DNA of 64,000 nt from Coniella vitis. Its lineage: Eukaryota > Ascomycota > Sordariomycetes > Diaporthales > Schizoparmaceae. The DNA lies in NCBI GenBank assembly GCA_011317545.1, contig WUJK01000012.1, positions 1,253,001-1,317,000 on the forward strand. Direction: 5' to 3'. Both the position numbers and the translations under genes were made by a program. Every line of letters starts with the position of its first letter. Positions within the stretch are counted from its first letter, which is position 1. The notes below the pieces were generated by a model that ran no database searches, was not told the origin of the DNA, and saw nothing but the letters and a program-made list of their open reading frames with translations. Positions 46,332-58,300 of the stretch are shown here, in pieces.

Positions 46332-47568
46332 GTAGTGCTGGTTGCTGCACGCTGCACGCTGCACGCTGCACGCTGCACGCTGAAGAGAATGAATCTGCTT
46401 TCGCCTTTTGTTTTGAACAGAGCGCACATTGATACCCACGAATGGCAAGCAATCACCGATAATCAATCACAAGCTGCCACGACGTTAGCGAGTGTGGTGT
46501 TACTGCAAAACGAGATATGGAAATTGGCTGTACATAGTAGGCATGCGGTTCTTGCAGCGATGTTGGGAAACGCGGCTTAGCGGGCTCGACCGGTGGCTAT
46601 GGCCAGAATGACGCTGCTGTCGAGACTGTCCGAAGAAGCTTTGTGTCACGACTTTCAAGGTTTCTTCTGCTATTGTGACAAACAGAAGTAGCCTTCCAAA
46701 TCCTGGGCTGGTGGGATCAGCCGCATCATTGACATTTCCAGTACCTAGGTAGAGGCTACTATGTAGTCTACCTGTGCTACCTAGCAGCCTTGGGTACTAT
46801 GTGTAGAGATGTCAGAGGTTTGTTGCGCGCGTGGCTGCCGTTTTACCTAATGGAGGAATGTGCTCTACTATGAAAGGCACGACAGCAACCTTCCTCTTTC
46901 CTATTCTGTCTTCCACTCCTCTATCAATCAACGCACCCTGCCAAAATCCCAAGATCGTCGTGTTCCTTTACTTTGGAGCAATTCGTATCAACCGTGGAAG
47001 ATACTTGATTCCTTGCTGTAGCAGGGTGCATTGTCACTGCAGCGGCAACCAGCTGCAGCATGCATGTGCTGGGAAGTTTTGTTTTCGTCCGCTGGAAGCT
47101 CTCAGACAATCTCGCCCATACAACTTCTACTTTTTCTTTTGACCGTATTTCTGCAAATGTTTACGCAAGCCGACGCCACGACTTGGTTGCTTTTGTCCTA
47201 AATGATTCGCGTTGTGGCACAATCACGTATGATCAGGCAGACTGGGTGCGAGAAAGCCTGACAGCCTGGCAGCCTGCCTCACCCGGCCGTGGTGCGCAGG
47301 TCAGTTGCTTCTGAAGTGCACCAAAACACCAAGGCCCAATGCAGCAAACTATGCTATTGTATCTCACATCAATCACGAGCACAGTGGAAGAGTCTCATCC
47401 TCATTGCTTGAGCTTTTGTTGCCCTGCTTCTCGTGAGCCTTTACCCCTCTATATAACTCAAAGAGCGCCCTTTCAGATCCCAAGTTCCAATCTGGTTGAA
47501 CCATCTTTTGCAACATTTCCCGATACCCACTCAAGCTACTCTACTCCCTACCAGCCACATTGATCATC
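46332..47568. other. Intergenic region after EFG1
   Basis: Contains a heptamer array directly after the EFG1 stop, CTAGGTAGAGG-type and TACTATGTA-type motifs at 46531 and 46757, and a pyrimidine-rich leader before the next gene. I see no supported frame. Confidence 0.6.
46344..46382 (+). repeat. GCTGCAC heptamer tandem repeat
   Basis: Five perfect GCTGCAC units plus a partial one begin 12 bases after the EFG1 stop codon, so they probably lie in its 3' UTR. Confidence 0.92.
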
Positions 47569-48682
47569 ATGACAACTGCCACCGGTCTTGAAGTCCAGCC
47601 GGACGACCTTGCCTTGATCCGGAGATGGATCGTTGAGCAAGAGCAATTCTGGGTCATGAACAACAGGCCTGCTCCCATCACAATAGCCCAGAGGAAGGCC
47701 TTTAAGGCCCTGCTGATCTCTATCAGGGCGCCTGCTCGAGAGAACCACGTTGGCACGCTTCAAGGTACGTATAATGGTGAAGGTTGACTTCCCTGGACGT
47801 AACCGTTACTGGAATTGTTTCAAATGCACGTACTGAACAACACGACTCTTTCTAGAATTCTGCCAAGGCCGGCACATGACCGTTGCGTATATCTATGGCG
47901 GTGTAGCCCAAGAATGGACCTGTCAGGTGACCGTCCAGGGCAGCATTGGCATCAATGGAGCGTATACAACCGTTACCTTGCCCTCAGAGGGAGACGGTAA
48001 TCTCTCGGCCTTCTCAAGCAAGGCTTTAGCGAAGCAGAACGCGGCGAGCTGTGCCATTGACTGGCTGGTTTCTCACGGGTTGATGATGAACATCCGTGCC
48101 TCGGATGAGACTAGTAGCAGCCGAAGCACACCGACCACCGCCTACACTCAACCAGTTTCTCCATCTACGACACTCAATGGGGCAAGCAGTGTTCTGAGCA
48201 GTGAACAGAGCTCGAGTTTTGCATCTGTGGACGAGGAAAGCACGTTTTCCGAGACCCTATCGTCTGGTGATAGCGTTGTAAACGTGGATCAGTACCGCGA
48301 GTTTGAGCCGGCGACCGCTCAACGACCTCAACAAAACGGCTTTGTGCAGAACGAAGCTTTTCATAGGACAGGGACACAATTCATGAGCTGTAGCGAACTT
48401 GTCGCTAGTCTCTGCAACGAGAACAACATTCCTCAACCTAGATACCAAATTGACCCTGGTCCAGCGCCTGACTTGTACACTGGGTCAGCTCTCTTTGAGC
48501 ATTACGGGGATGCCAAACTGCTACGACTTCAGTCCGCAAGTGTAGTGAATGAGGCCTACCGCGGGAAGCAAGCAATCAGAGAAGCCATTGCTGCCAAACT
48601 AGTTGGACCATTGAGAGAAATTGAGGCAGTTAGCAGAGAAGAGCTGCGTTTGCTGTGGGAGCGAGTTCCTCCTATGCTGTGA
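47569..48682 (+). CDS. Putative protein with two dsRNA-binding-like domains
   Basis: Exons 47569-47764 and 47856-48682 give 340 residues; the intron starts GTACGT, has TACTGAAC and ends TTTCTAG. After the join the protein reads HVGTLQEFCQGRHMTVAYIY. The segment EWTCQVTVQGSIGINGAY to SSKALAKQNAASCAIDWLVS has the beta-beta-beta then basic-helix pattern of a double-stranded RNA-binding domain (W-C-V-V strand, KALAKQNAA helix). A second similar block near the C-terminus starts CSELVASLCNENNIPQPRYQ and ends GKQAIREAIAAKLVGPL. A serine-rich linker of about 80 residues separates them. I know uncharacterised fungal proteins of this kind but no function. RNA binding is inferred; there is no RNase III or helicase domain. 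Confidence 0.72.
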
Positions 48683-49018
48683 AAGGGCGTCCTTGGCGTA
48701 CGGCCCTTTTGTTTTGGTTTCTTTTCCGTTCCTTTCCTTTTTTTCTTTTTCTTTTCTTTTCTTTTTGTTTTCCCCCATGTATCTTGGAATGGACGTGGAA
48801 GGAAATATGGTAGTCATTGAATTCAAAGGACACGCAGTATGTTCATCTTCTTCAAAGACAATATGTCTCAAGATCAATAGCATTAGCTTATTTTCTGGTA
48901 TCGATGCTTAACATGTTTGAGCGAGACCAAACCCATTTTCTTCGACACCATCTACCGCTTTGGAATCTGATATATCGTCACAAGCCTCAACCTGTTCCTC
49001 TCTGTAACCAAGACAACA
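48683..49018. other. Convergent 3' intergenic region
   Basis: 336 bases between two stops, with a T/C-rich tract at 48715-48775. Probably the two 3' UTRs. Confidence 0.6.
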
Positions 49019-50290
49019 TCACTCTTCCCGATCTTTACCTTTTCCACCCCGCCCACCCTTTCCACCCCGCCCGCCACCCCTTCCACGATTTCCAGACTTT
49101 GCAGGAGGCGGCCTGCCTTTCACATTCTCGGGTAGATCCGCCATCTTCTCGCCATCCTTCCACAACAGACCCACATCCTCTTTGCGCCCAACAACCTCTT
49201 TGAAATATTTGGCCGGGATGAGGCCTTCCTCACCAGTACCCTCCGTGAGCACAACACCGTTATCACTCATCCACCAGGTCAGGGCATTGTCCTCGAGACT
49301 GCGTCGGACGTCAATGTACACGAGTAGCTCTGCGTCAGTTCGCATACCAGAGATAACTACAGGGGCGGCGGCAACGGCAATGCCATCTCTTTCATTGCTG
49401 TGGTTGTCGTCCTGGGGCACTGCAGCAACAGCAATAGCATCACCACCTTTAACACCCTTGATTTTACCATCGCGAGGCAAGCCGATCGAGCAGTGGACAT
49501 GGTTGCGCCCCATGCGGCGCAAACCACCGCTAGACACAATAGCAGGCCAAAAGGCAAAGTACGTGCCGTGGACGACAGTAGGTGGGATCGAGTCGGGCTC
49601 TGCAAGTGTAATAGGTTTCAGCAGGCTTTGCGAGTCGAGGGGAATCGAATGGCCCTGGTTGGCGCGTATGAGCCAGTACGAGGCGTCGTTTTGATTAGAG
49701 CCATGCTCTGTTTTGGGGTTTGCAGGACGCATCGAGTAGCGCTGCTTGTCGTTGGAAGCCGTTACGTCTATGACTTCTTGGACGGAGACATTGAGGGTGC
49801 GGAGGGGACCCCATTGGAGCTTTTGGGTTTGAATGTCAGTCAACTAGGGCCATACCGGATAAGAGAAAGACGCAAGTGGGAACCAGTTTGGACAGAAGTA
49901 GGCTCTTGCGAGAACGGAACTTCACGATGACCTCTTTCAGTCCAGTGGCCTACACCAAGGAACAGAACCATGGTGTATCCTTCCCCAAGAGGATCTTGGT
50001 AGTAAAGAAATGAAGAGTAAACTCACCACTTTATCGAGCGGCGCATACCCTTCCTTATCCAACTTGATGCCCGCATTCAGCGCCTGATGGCGCAACAGTC
50101 TCGACAAGGCCCGCGAGATATCCTTTTCCCTCCTTGCCGCTTGCCCTTGCCCTCCCCCACCTCCTCCTCCCCCTCCGTGATGACCACGGTCTCTGCCCCC
50201 TTTCTTACCACCCTTACCCCCCTGGTGCGTCGTAGCTTGGCTGTGGCTGTCCTCGACCTTGTCGGCCCACGCCTCCGCAGTGTCCTCCAT
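49019..50290 (-). CDS. TPT1: tRNA 2'-phosphotransferase Tpt1
   Basis: Exons 50027-50290 and 49019-49819 give 354 residues; the donor is GTGAGT and the join restores YAPLDKV then LQWGPLRTLNVSVQEVIDVT. Catalytic KptA/Tpt1 motifs are present: SRALSRLLRH, YWLIRANQGHS, VVHGTYFAFW and RMGRNHVHCSIG. The enzyme removes the splice-junction 2'-phosphate from ligated tRNAs using NAD+, forming ADP-ribose 1'',2''-cyclic phosphate. Odd points: a Gly/Lys-rich insert before the fold (about residues 25-50), an insert in the middle (AIAVAAVPQDDNHSNERDG) and an RGG-rich C-terminal tail. The frame continues upstream to an ATG at 50614 and would add 108 residues with poly-Cys and poly-Ala from CAG-type repeats; I prefer MEDTAEAWADK. 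Confidence 0.92.
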
Positions 50291-51829
50291 GGCTTTGCCT
50301 CTGGTGAAACTTGGGCCGCCTCGCTCAAGATTTGGAATGCCGATTGAGAGAAAGCGGAGTTGAGTTGCGCTGTTGGTGTTATATGCGCTGTGTCGATGTA
50401 GCAGCGGTGATATTGATGCTGCTGGCGATGGTGCTGGCGATATAAATCTGGTAGCTCGGCGATGCTGAACAATGCTCCACGCGGCAGCAGCAGCACGCTG
50501 TGGTGAGGACGGTGATGAACAACAGCAACAACAACAACAGCAATAAAGAAGCTTATACCGCGCCGCTGTGTAGCCTGTCGTCATAAGGAACCTTTGCCAA
50601 CTCCTGCTTTCCACTACCCCGTATCTCCTGGCTTTATGGCTGAAATTCAGACTTGTTCCCCGAAAAAAATTAAAAAAATTCTTGTTGCACGTGATGGTCG
50701 ACGTGCGTTAGTTTGGTTGTTGTGTCGAGTTGGGAAGAAGAAAAGAGAAGGGAAAAAAGCAAGGAAAATTTGTGCTTCGTTCATTCGTGCCCATCGTTTC
50801 CTTCCTCTCCCCCCCCCCCTGATAGTTTTGAGAGCCCAGTTTTTGGCTTGCTGCCACCAGCGCTGCGAGCCGCTGTACTATGTAAGCCCGCTACTTGGGC
50901 GGCCTGACTCATCCAGCGTGCTTGCCCAATTCACGACAACCTTATCTTCACTTCACTGGCAGGGTCTCATTGGAAAATCGGTCAAGGGAAGCATATTTCA
51001 AGGAAGAGGGAGGAAAAAAAAAAGCATTGGATATATTTACGCAGTTATGAAGGAGTACTATATCTAGTAATGAGGTTACTTTGCGCTCGAGCAAAAAGAG
51101 CTTGGTATTTTCCGTCTTTGTATTTGAGATGGAAGTGCTTAAAACCCGCTGTCTTTCAGATGGTCACAGACTCAGGTGATTCGCGAGTGCGAAAAGAAAG
51201 ACACCGATGCTACGTGCAAGATGACAACATTCCCACCGCACTGTCACCAAAAGAGCGATGCAGCTATTTCGGGGCTGAATATGTTTTATGGTATATTCTT
51301 TCCGCTGTCACCTTGCCTCTTCTTCCTCGCCCAGCCAGTCGTCTAGTATAGATACACCGACGGAAAAGCACCTGGTATTCCATGCCCGGCCGTAGCCATT
51401 GCCTTTGTTCTTCAACAAATACGCACCCATTATGCACAAAGCAAAAAGAAAGCAAGGAAGAAAAAAAAATGAGGAAAAGCTAAACGCCACCTGTGCCCCG
51501 CCGTCATCGCGACGTTTCGTGGTTTATGTCTTTCCCCCAGCTTATAGTGACGCCCAACGCACAGTGTAGAAATTGACAACGCAAAACGCAATAGAATGAA
51601 ACAGCGCCGGAAAAAAAAAAAACTTTTTTGCCAATTCGTCTCGTGCGTGCGCGTGCCAGCGTTCCGAACCCTCCCCCATACATCTGAAATAACGCCTTCC
51701 AATGTACTCCATCATATGGGATCTGCGCCATCTTTCGGCTGCAGACCGACCACCATCAGTGCAATCCGCGTCAAGTCTGTATATGTGTGTCGAAGTGAAA
51801 TCATCTGAATCTGCCGCCGAGAAAACTAA
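50291..51829. other. Intergenic region upstream of TPT1
   Basis: Contains the TPT1 leader with AAC/CAG repeats near 50470-50545, short A and C runs, and one TACTATGTA at 50876. The 3' part should be the 3' UTR of the gene ending at 51830. No supported gene. Confidence 0.6.
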
Positions 51830-54800
51830 TCATCGGTAACCGCCTGCATTGGAGGCGTTGCCAGAGATGCTGGGAATGCCGCTATGTCTTTTGCGGTGTA
51901 TATTCGACGACTGAGAATTTGGAGGAGGTGCTTGCAGCCCGGCCATCGAGTACCGCTGACTTCGCCCGTCACCTATCCGCGCTGTTATGTTACTCGTATC
52001 GTCGCGGTCGTCTTGCTGCTGCCGGTTAATCTGGAGGAAGCGGCGCCCACTACTAGGCGTAGTAGGCGTCATCAACCGGGAGGAGTATGCGCCAGGCGCA
52101 GGCAGAGCAGACGTGAGCAGCCTCCGTGATGGCTGCGCTGAGCTTGCAGAAACTGGCTCTTGGACTGCAGATCGACGCGCTGTGCTCTCACGACCAGGCA
52201 CAGAAATCCGGAGCCCCCTACTCACTTCGGTGATGGCTCTAGAGGGGGCTCGAGATCCAACTTGCGGCTCCTCGTCAATATTACTAACTCGGCTGATGGT
52301 TGTCACTCGTCGCGGCGCAATTGCATAGGACATGCGATGTGTTTCGTCTGGGTCTTCTGCATCCTCTGCTTCCGCCGTGACTGCTCGTCGCGTTCGGAGA
52401 AGCGACGTCTTCCGCCCTTGATCATCTGCTTCCTCCGTCACCCCGCGTCGAGATCGTGAGACTATGAGAGACGACATGCGTCCTCCAACTGTGTCATCTC
52501 CGCCCATAACGCTCGAAGCATATCTCGGGCCTGGCGCATTCGTTGCAGTACTCATGCCCGTAAAATTAAACGTCGCTCGCTTCTCCAGTCTTGTGAGCCT
52601 AGGGCTACTAAACTCAACGCTTGGAAGAGGCTCATCTGGTCCAGCGCTTCGGCGTCCAGTAAAGACCTTCATAGCAGGTGGACTGCTGGGAGCCTCTTCC
52701 CTAGATACTGAAGTGCCCCGCGTCTGGGGCCGTGATGCAGAGAGGTTGTTCTTGCGTTGTGACCCCTCTTCTGTCAAAGCCAAGCATAGCTCTGTCAAGC
52801 TTCGACAGATACTTTCCGTCTTTTTTCGCAACTGCCGATCCGTGACTGTGATAGAGCCGCCCACTCCAATAGTGCTCGCACCGCTGGAGATGGGACCCGG
52901 CTGTCCTGTTGTGCCCATCAATTGCGATAAAGACGCTGCGTCGTTGGCGGCGGCTGCAATTGCATCATAGACTTCTGTGCTCACATGGGGCTTGGCTTTG
53001 GCCAAGGCAGATCTCAGCAACGGTTGCGCCTCCTTTGGAGCCGACGAGAGGCCCACAATGTCCCTTTGGGCAGAGCCTGCTCCTGGTACACGCTTCGGCG
53101 AACCTGAGAGTGTCGTAGCACCGGTATCTGCTGTAGGGGGCCTCTCATCAGATGTCCTTGAAATGGCTGCACCAGAGGGCTTGGGCAGCTTGCCTGTCAG
53201 TTCTAATCTGTGGATCCGAGACTTTAGCTCGTCAAGCTCATCCCAGACTGTCGACGCCGCTGCCGTGGAAGCCGAGGATTCAGATGCCTCGGCTTGCCCG
53301 AGACTCAGTTGCTGAGCAGGGTCTGCATGCTTCAAGGTCATTGTTGATGAAGAGGTGAATGATTTGGATAAACCGGTCGGCTGGCGGACAGAAGAGGACC
53401 GGCTGTGCTCGCCAGTCTTGGTGGAGGACCGCCGAGCAAAGATGGCATTTCTGTCGTTGGAATTGTCGAGGACGCTCTGTGTCCTCGGAGTCATTGGAGA
53501 CGGTTTCAGACTTGGCATTCGAGCGGAAGCACGGGTGGTCGATTCGAGCTTCGAAGAAGTGCGTCCCAACCCGCTGCTCTGATTCGATCCGTCCTGATAA
53601 TGGTCCGTCTCACCATGAGCCTCTGGTGCTCTCCGCGTGCGTGATGACGGCACCTGTTGATCATAGAGATGTCGCGAAGAGGCTGGTGGTGTGGGCGGTC
53701 TCTGGACTGAGGCTGCGTAGTGGCCAGACGTTGGCCGCGCACGCCGCACGACACGAGACTGCAATGTTGTCAGCTCCGATATCTTTCCTCTGCCTCTTAG
53801 CCAGAAACGTGGGCCAGTGCTTAGTTTGCTGGAAAAGCACGGATAGAACAAAGTGCTAAAGGCAGCGAGCAGGATAAAAGGTCACCAAAAGAAAAGCGAC
53901 CAGTCTCCACAATTGAGGTGTCTCATGCAGGAACAGGCTCTCTGAATGGGGATTTCTCAGGAACCGCGTTCCAGTCGGCAGGGGTGGACGGGAAAGGCCA
54001 GATTTTTCGGTCCTGCAGGGAAAAGGGATTGCCGGGACTCACCACTGTGTTGCTTGATTCTTCCACACCACGGTCCTGGGGCTTGGGTCGAGGGAGGGAG
54101 GACGAGGACTCTTCACGCGCAATCCTCATGAAGATGTCGGCAGTATTGTTCTCGCTTTCGGTGACCTCATCGTCCACATCCGGGAGTGCACCTTGCCGGG
54201 ACCAGTCGTTGCCGGAGCGGCCCTCGAGTGCTCGCAGCGAGCGGTCTCTGTGGTTTGTATCACGAGAATCGGCCCCATCGTCGTAGTAGCGATAGGACGA
54301 GCTGCTCATTTCGGGCAGTGAGCTCTTGCGAGAGCCAGAGGAGCGAAAGGAACGGATGGGCGGGATGCGACCGGGCGTCTTCGCAGTGAAGCCAGGCGCA
54401 GACGGTGGTGACCTGTACGAAAGCGGTGGCCGTGAGGTACTCGATCTCCGTCGTGGTATCTTGTCGTTTTCATCGATAAGGGTTGTGTTTGCAGGCCGGG
54501 ACAGAACGAGCGCGCGCTGGCCGTGGGCCCAATCGCCAGCGGCAGAGACTGGCGCGGACGCGACTCTGGCCTTTGAAGGGAGAGGTGGTGGAGACGACGC
54601 GCCGCACGATGCCCTACTAAGGGGATCAGGGCGGTGACGTGTGCGTGGAAGGGTTCTTGCGGGGGTGTAGAAGGAGGGCGGAGCGACGTCGGTATCGGCG
54701 TTGGCCTGCGATGGAGAAACAGTAGCAACAGCGCCGGCGGGAGTCACCACGAGCAAGAGGTCGGCAGCGACAGCTGGGGGGGTGGTAGCAATCGGATTGT

Positions 54801-55305
54801 CAGTTGGCGACGGAGCAAATGACTTGTCAGTAGGGTCGGGGGTGTCAGGAGGCGAGGCAGAGGCGGTCGGCTGTCTGGAAGCTGGCGACGTCGAGGCGGT
54901 GGAGTGAGGTGAACGTTGGTCGGCAGTGGTCGACTTGGTCGGTTGAGCGCTATTTTCCAGGCTGGCGGGGGTGGTTTGGGGCAGATGATGCGGTGCGAAA
55001 GCCCCTAACACAGATGGGCGCACCCCTGCAGGGCTGCTGGGGTCTGGCTGGTCTGGCTGCTGCGAGCCGTCACCGTGGGGGGGGCCTGCATTGGCAGTGC
55101 GGTCGACAAAGCGAAAGGCCGGCAGTTTGGACGCGGAATGGTCCAGTCTGTGCATGTGCAGGAGCAGCGAGTTGGGCACTGTTTTGGCCGCATCGTGTGC
55201 CGTCGCCAACGTGTCCGCCTGGTGGTGGCGTTTGTTGCAATCGAACGGGGCTTCTGAATCCGGCGCAGCACCTGGCGTAGCAGCAGCCTCAACGGACGTT
55301 GCCAT
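51830..55305 (-). CDS. Large serine/proline-rich conserved fungal protein, function unknown
   Basis: Exons 54043-55305 and 51830-53758 give 1063 residues; the 284-base intron starts GTGAGT and ends ATTGCAG, joining SSNTV to SRVVRRARPTSG in frame. Without the join the first frame ends at 53923. The protein is mostly disordered and rich in Ser, Pro, Thr and Arg. Better conserved-looking spots are NTADIFMRIAREE just before the join, VWDELDELKSRIHRLELTG (a short coiled coil), and RKKTESICRSLTELCLALTE. No catalytic domain, signal peptide or membrane span is visible. I recall similar proteins being annotated as hypothetical across Sordariomycetes. A cytoskeletal or scaffold role would be a guess. 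Confidence 0.8.
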
Positions 55306-58300
55306 GTTGTGAAACAGCGAGACTTGTGCTGTTTGCGGGCCTGTCCAGGCTCACCACAGGCCCCACAGCCGTGGTTCAGACTGACTGACAGGTGCCGTCT
55401 CGTGTCGCTTTCGAGGAACTGCGGTTGCGGTTATGCTACTCACGTTATGGCTGCCGGTCTTGGGAATCGCACGTCGAATAAGAGATAAGAAAAGTTTCCG
55501 GTATCATATGAAACTATAGGTAGCAGCTGTTGCACGTAGAAGACCGCGCCCACGATTCTGGCAAGCAATTTCAAGCATTGATGAGGTTGCCTGGTAGGTC
55601 TCAATGACGGGCCCACTGCGAATATTTGATGGCGGCGGACGGCCGTCAAAATGGCAAGCACGTACTTTTTGATGGAAAGGTTGAAAAAGGGAACCATGGG
55701 CTGGGCTGCCAAAGAACACACAGCATGTCAGTGCCCAATCCATCATCACAGGCTCAAAGTGAAGCCATGCAAGCTGCGCATGCCGAGTCACACCAATTGG
55801 CATCCTCCTCTCAGCCGTGCTTTGGTTGCAGTCAGGCCATTGCTGGCCCCGGGGCTCTGCTCAGCTGCGTGGGTTGCAGGCAGCCTGCCTCGCCAAGTTA
55901 ACTGAAGCTCTGGTGTGTCTGAGTGCCTCTGCTCCTTCCCACTTTCAATCTCAAGAACCATTAGCAGGTGGAACCTGGAGATATAATTGAATAACCTTTA
56001 TTAAGTGCTTGGGGTAGGGCGCCCGCTCCTATCACTATCTAGGTAACCAGGTAACTAGGTGCTGCTCCATCCACCGCCTGGCGCTACCAAGCTAGTACCA
56101 ATTGACAGCGGCTGATTGCTTGCATGCACTACTAAACGAATGCACGGAAGATGCTGTGGATCTTGTAATCAAACCTCCAAATTCAACGTCCCAAGTTCCA
56201 TTGTGTACTTCTGGTCCCTATTCACTCAATAGAAAGCGCAAAATTGAAGGATCCTGATAGTCCAAACTTTGCAGGTATAGATGCCCAGTCAAAGTCCTCT
56301 ATAGAGCAGGAATCATCGACATGGATGTCCTGCCGACTTGAGTATGCAACCCCTTTTCTCTTGCACCCTACTATGAACTCCCACACCACCACAATCACTA
56401 CTACCGGCGGGAGATGCCGTCTTCTTCGACCGGCATTGGACCTGTTGCGGTCCCAACTGGCCGAAAGATGATTCTCAAATCAGTTACCCTCGGTCACTTG
56501 CCGACTCTTCTATCCCTTTCGGAAAGCTTGGAAATGAGGCTGGCCTATTCCGGATGCTATTGACCGCAACCGTCATTATGGGAGTCGTGGAGTCGTAGAA
56601 TCCAAGTCTCCCCATTCGTGCGTGGCGGAATCTTCGCCACAAAGATAGCCAACACATGCCAACAACGGCAAACCAACGACGAAACTACCGACGACCGACG
56701 AGATCGACGTACGGGAAGCTACCAAAGCCATCTACCGTTCTCAACGGCACAATGGCAGGGAAATGCGGATACTTGTGCATGGTGCCTGTTTCATGCGCAT
56801 ATGCCATGTAATATGGCGGCTTTATAATACAAATTACTCGATGCTCATGGAACTTGAGAGGGTGAGACTAGTTGATAGAACAGCATCTACGCGGTAAAAT
56901 CCCACGAGAGACGCGAGAGGCCTTGGCCGCCTTGTATGCGGAACTGCTCGTCCTCAATTGAGCGACCATCCTTTGATTCATCACGTCTACAGTCTTGTAG
57001 TTGACTTGGATGAATATGGTCAATGTTGAAAAAGGAATCTCCGTACAATACCCTGCAGTCTTGGAATTACCGCGCTGTCCTGTATTGGACTTGCGGAACA
57101 GGTTGCAAGCGCTTCCAGCCTTTCTCTTGGTAATTCTAGCTTTAGCCAGTTCTGCAGTGGGCATATGTGTCTTCAAAGCACATCGTACCATGTCCGACTT
57201 TGGTGATAGAACAGACGTTATACTTGGTATCAACCGTTTTACAAAGTTAGAAGAGCAATGCAGCACAACTGTGGTAATCTTTTCGGAGTTTCAGAGAACC
57301 ATCGATCTATTGATATTCTTAAGAGAAAGTCCTTTGGTATCATCTGTTTATCACAACACAACATAAAGACTATATCTATAGTCACAATGGACGAGCTTCA
57401 AGTGCGGTATCCTCAAGACAGAGCCGAAATGTCGTGACTAGGCCATTGAGAATATTCGGCTTTATTCTAGCACGAAAAAAAAAAAAGGCTGCATCAACCC
57501 GTGCTCGATAGTCGAGAGGCAAATGGTGCCTATGAAATGCGATACGATACTGACGGCAACTTTCTGAAAGCATTACAGAATACACCACCCAAGTCCAAGG
57601 ACTCGACCACTTTGTTGCTGTCGTCTGTCTGCATATACTCAGTAATCCCTCCAAGTCTGCTGAACAAGTAGCAGTGTGTTACGCATTGTACCACTTTACA
57701 CTATCTGGGAATATCATCTACGAAAAAGACGCTTGTGATTCCGGGGAATGCTACTATGCATACAGCCTTTACTTGGTAAGTATGCTTTGCCTTGCACCGG
57801 AACCCATGATGTCGTATGTTTTCCAAAAGGCTAAGCCCAGCTTGTGAGCGGTGTCTTTCCTGTTTGCCCAAATCTTACTACTCAACTGCACCGAATCGTC
57901 CTTACCCATTTCTCTTAGCGTAGTGTCCTTCTACTGTCTTTGGATTATCAAGGGTCAAAGCAATACTTCCTAATCCGCCGATCCATCAACTCGTTGACAT
58001 TCCCACGGAAGATCAGACAACGATAATATCCGCGAATTACCGGCCACTCCACATGAAAAGGGTCACTACTTAGTTAAGCAAGAGTACCTGTCGATGCCAA
58101 AGGGGGGAAACTTGTAACCTACCAAAGGAGCAAGAAGCTAGTTGTCTCCTCCTCTAGATTCTGCTCTGCTTCTCTGCCTAGTTATTAGGGCGCGCCGGGA
58201 GATCACTCTGGGGATATCTAGCCCCGTTTCATTCCTGTTTCCAGTAGTGGTACAATTGTGACTGTGCGCCAAAGGAATTTTCTTGTGTCTGTGTGTGTGT

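Noticed and set aside
56868..57366. Overlapping frames on both strands, possibly a transposase relic
   Set aside because: The minus frame has a basic composition vaguely like transposases, but I see no catalytic motif, terminal repeats or target duplication.
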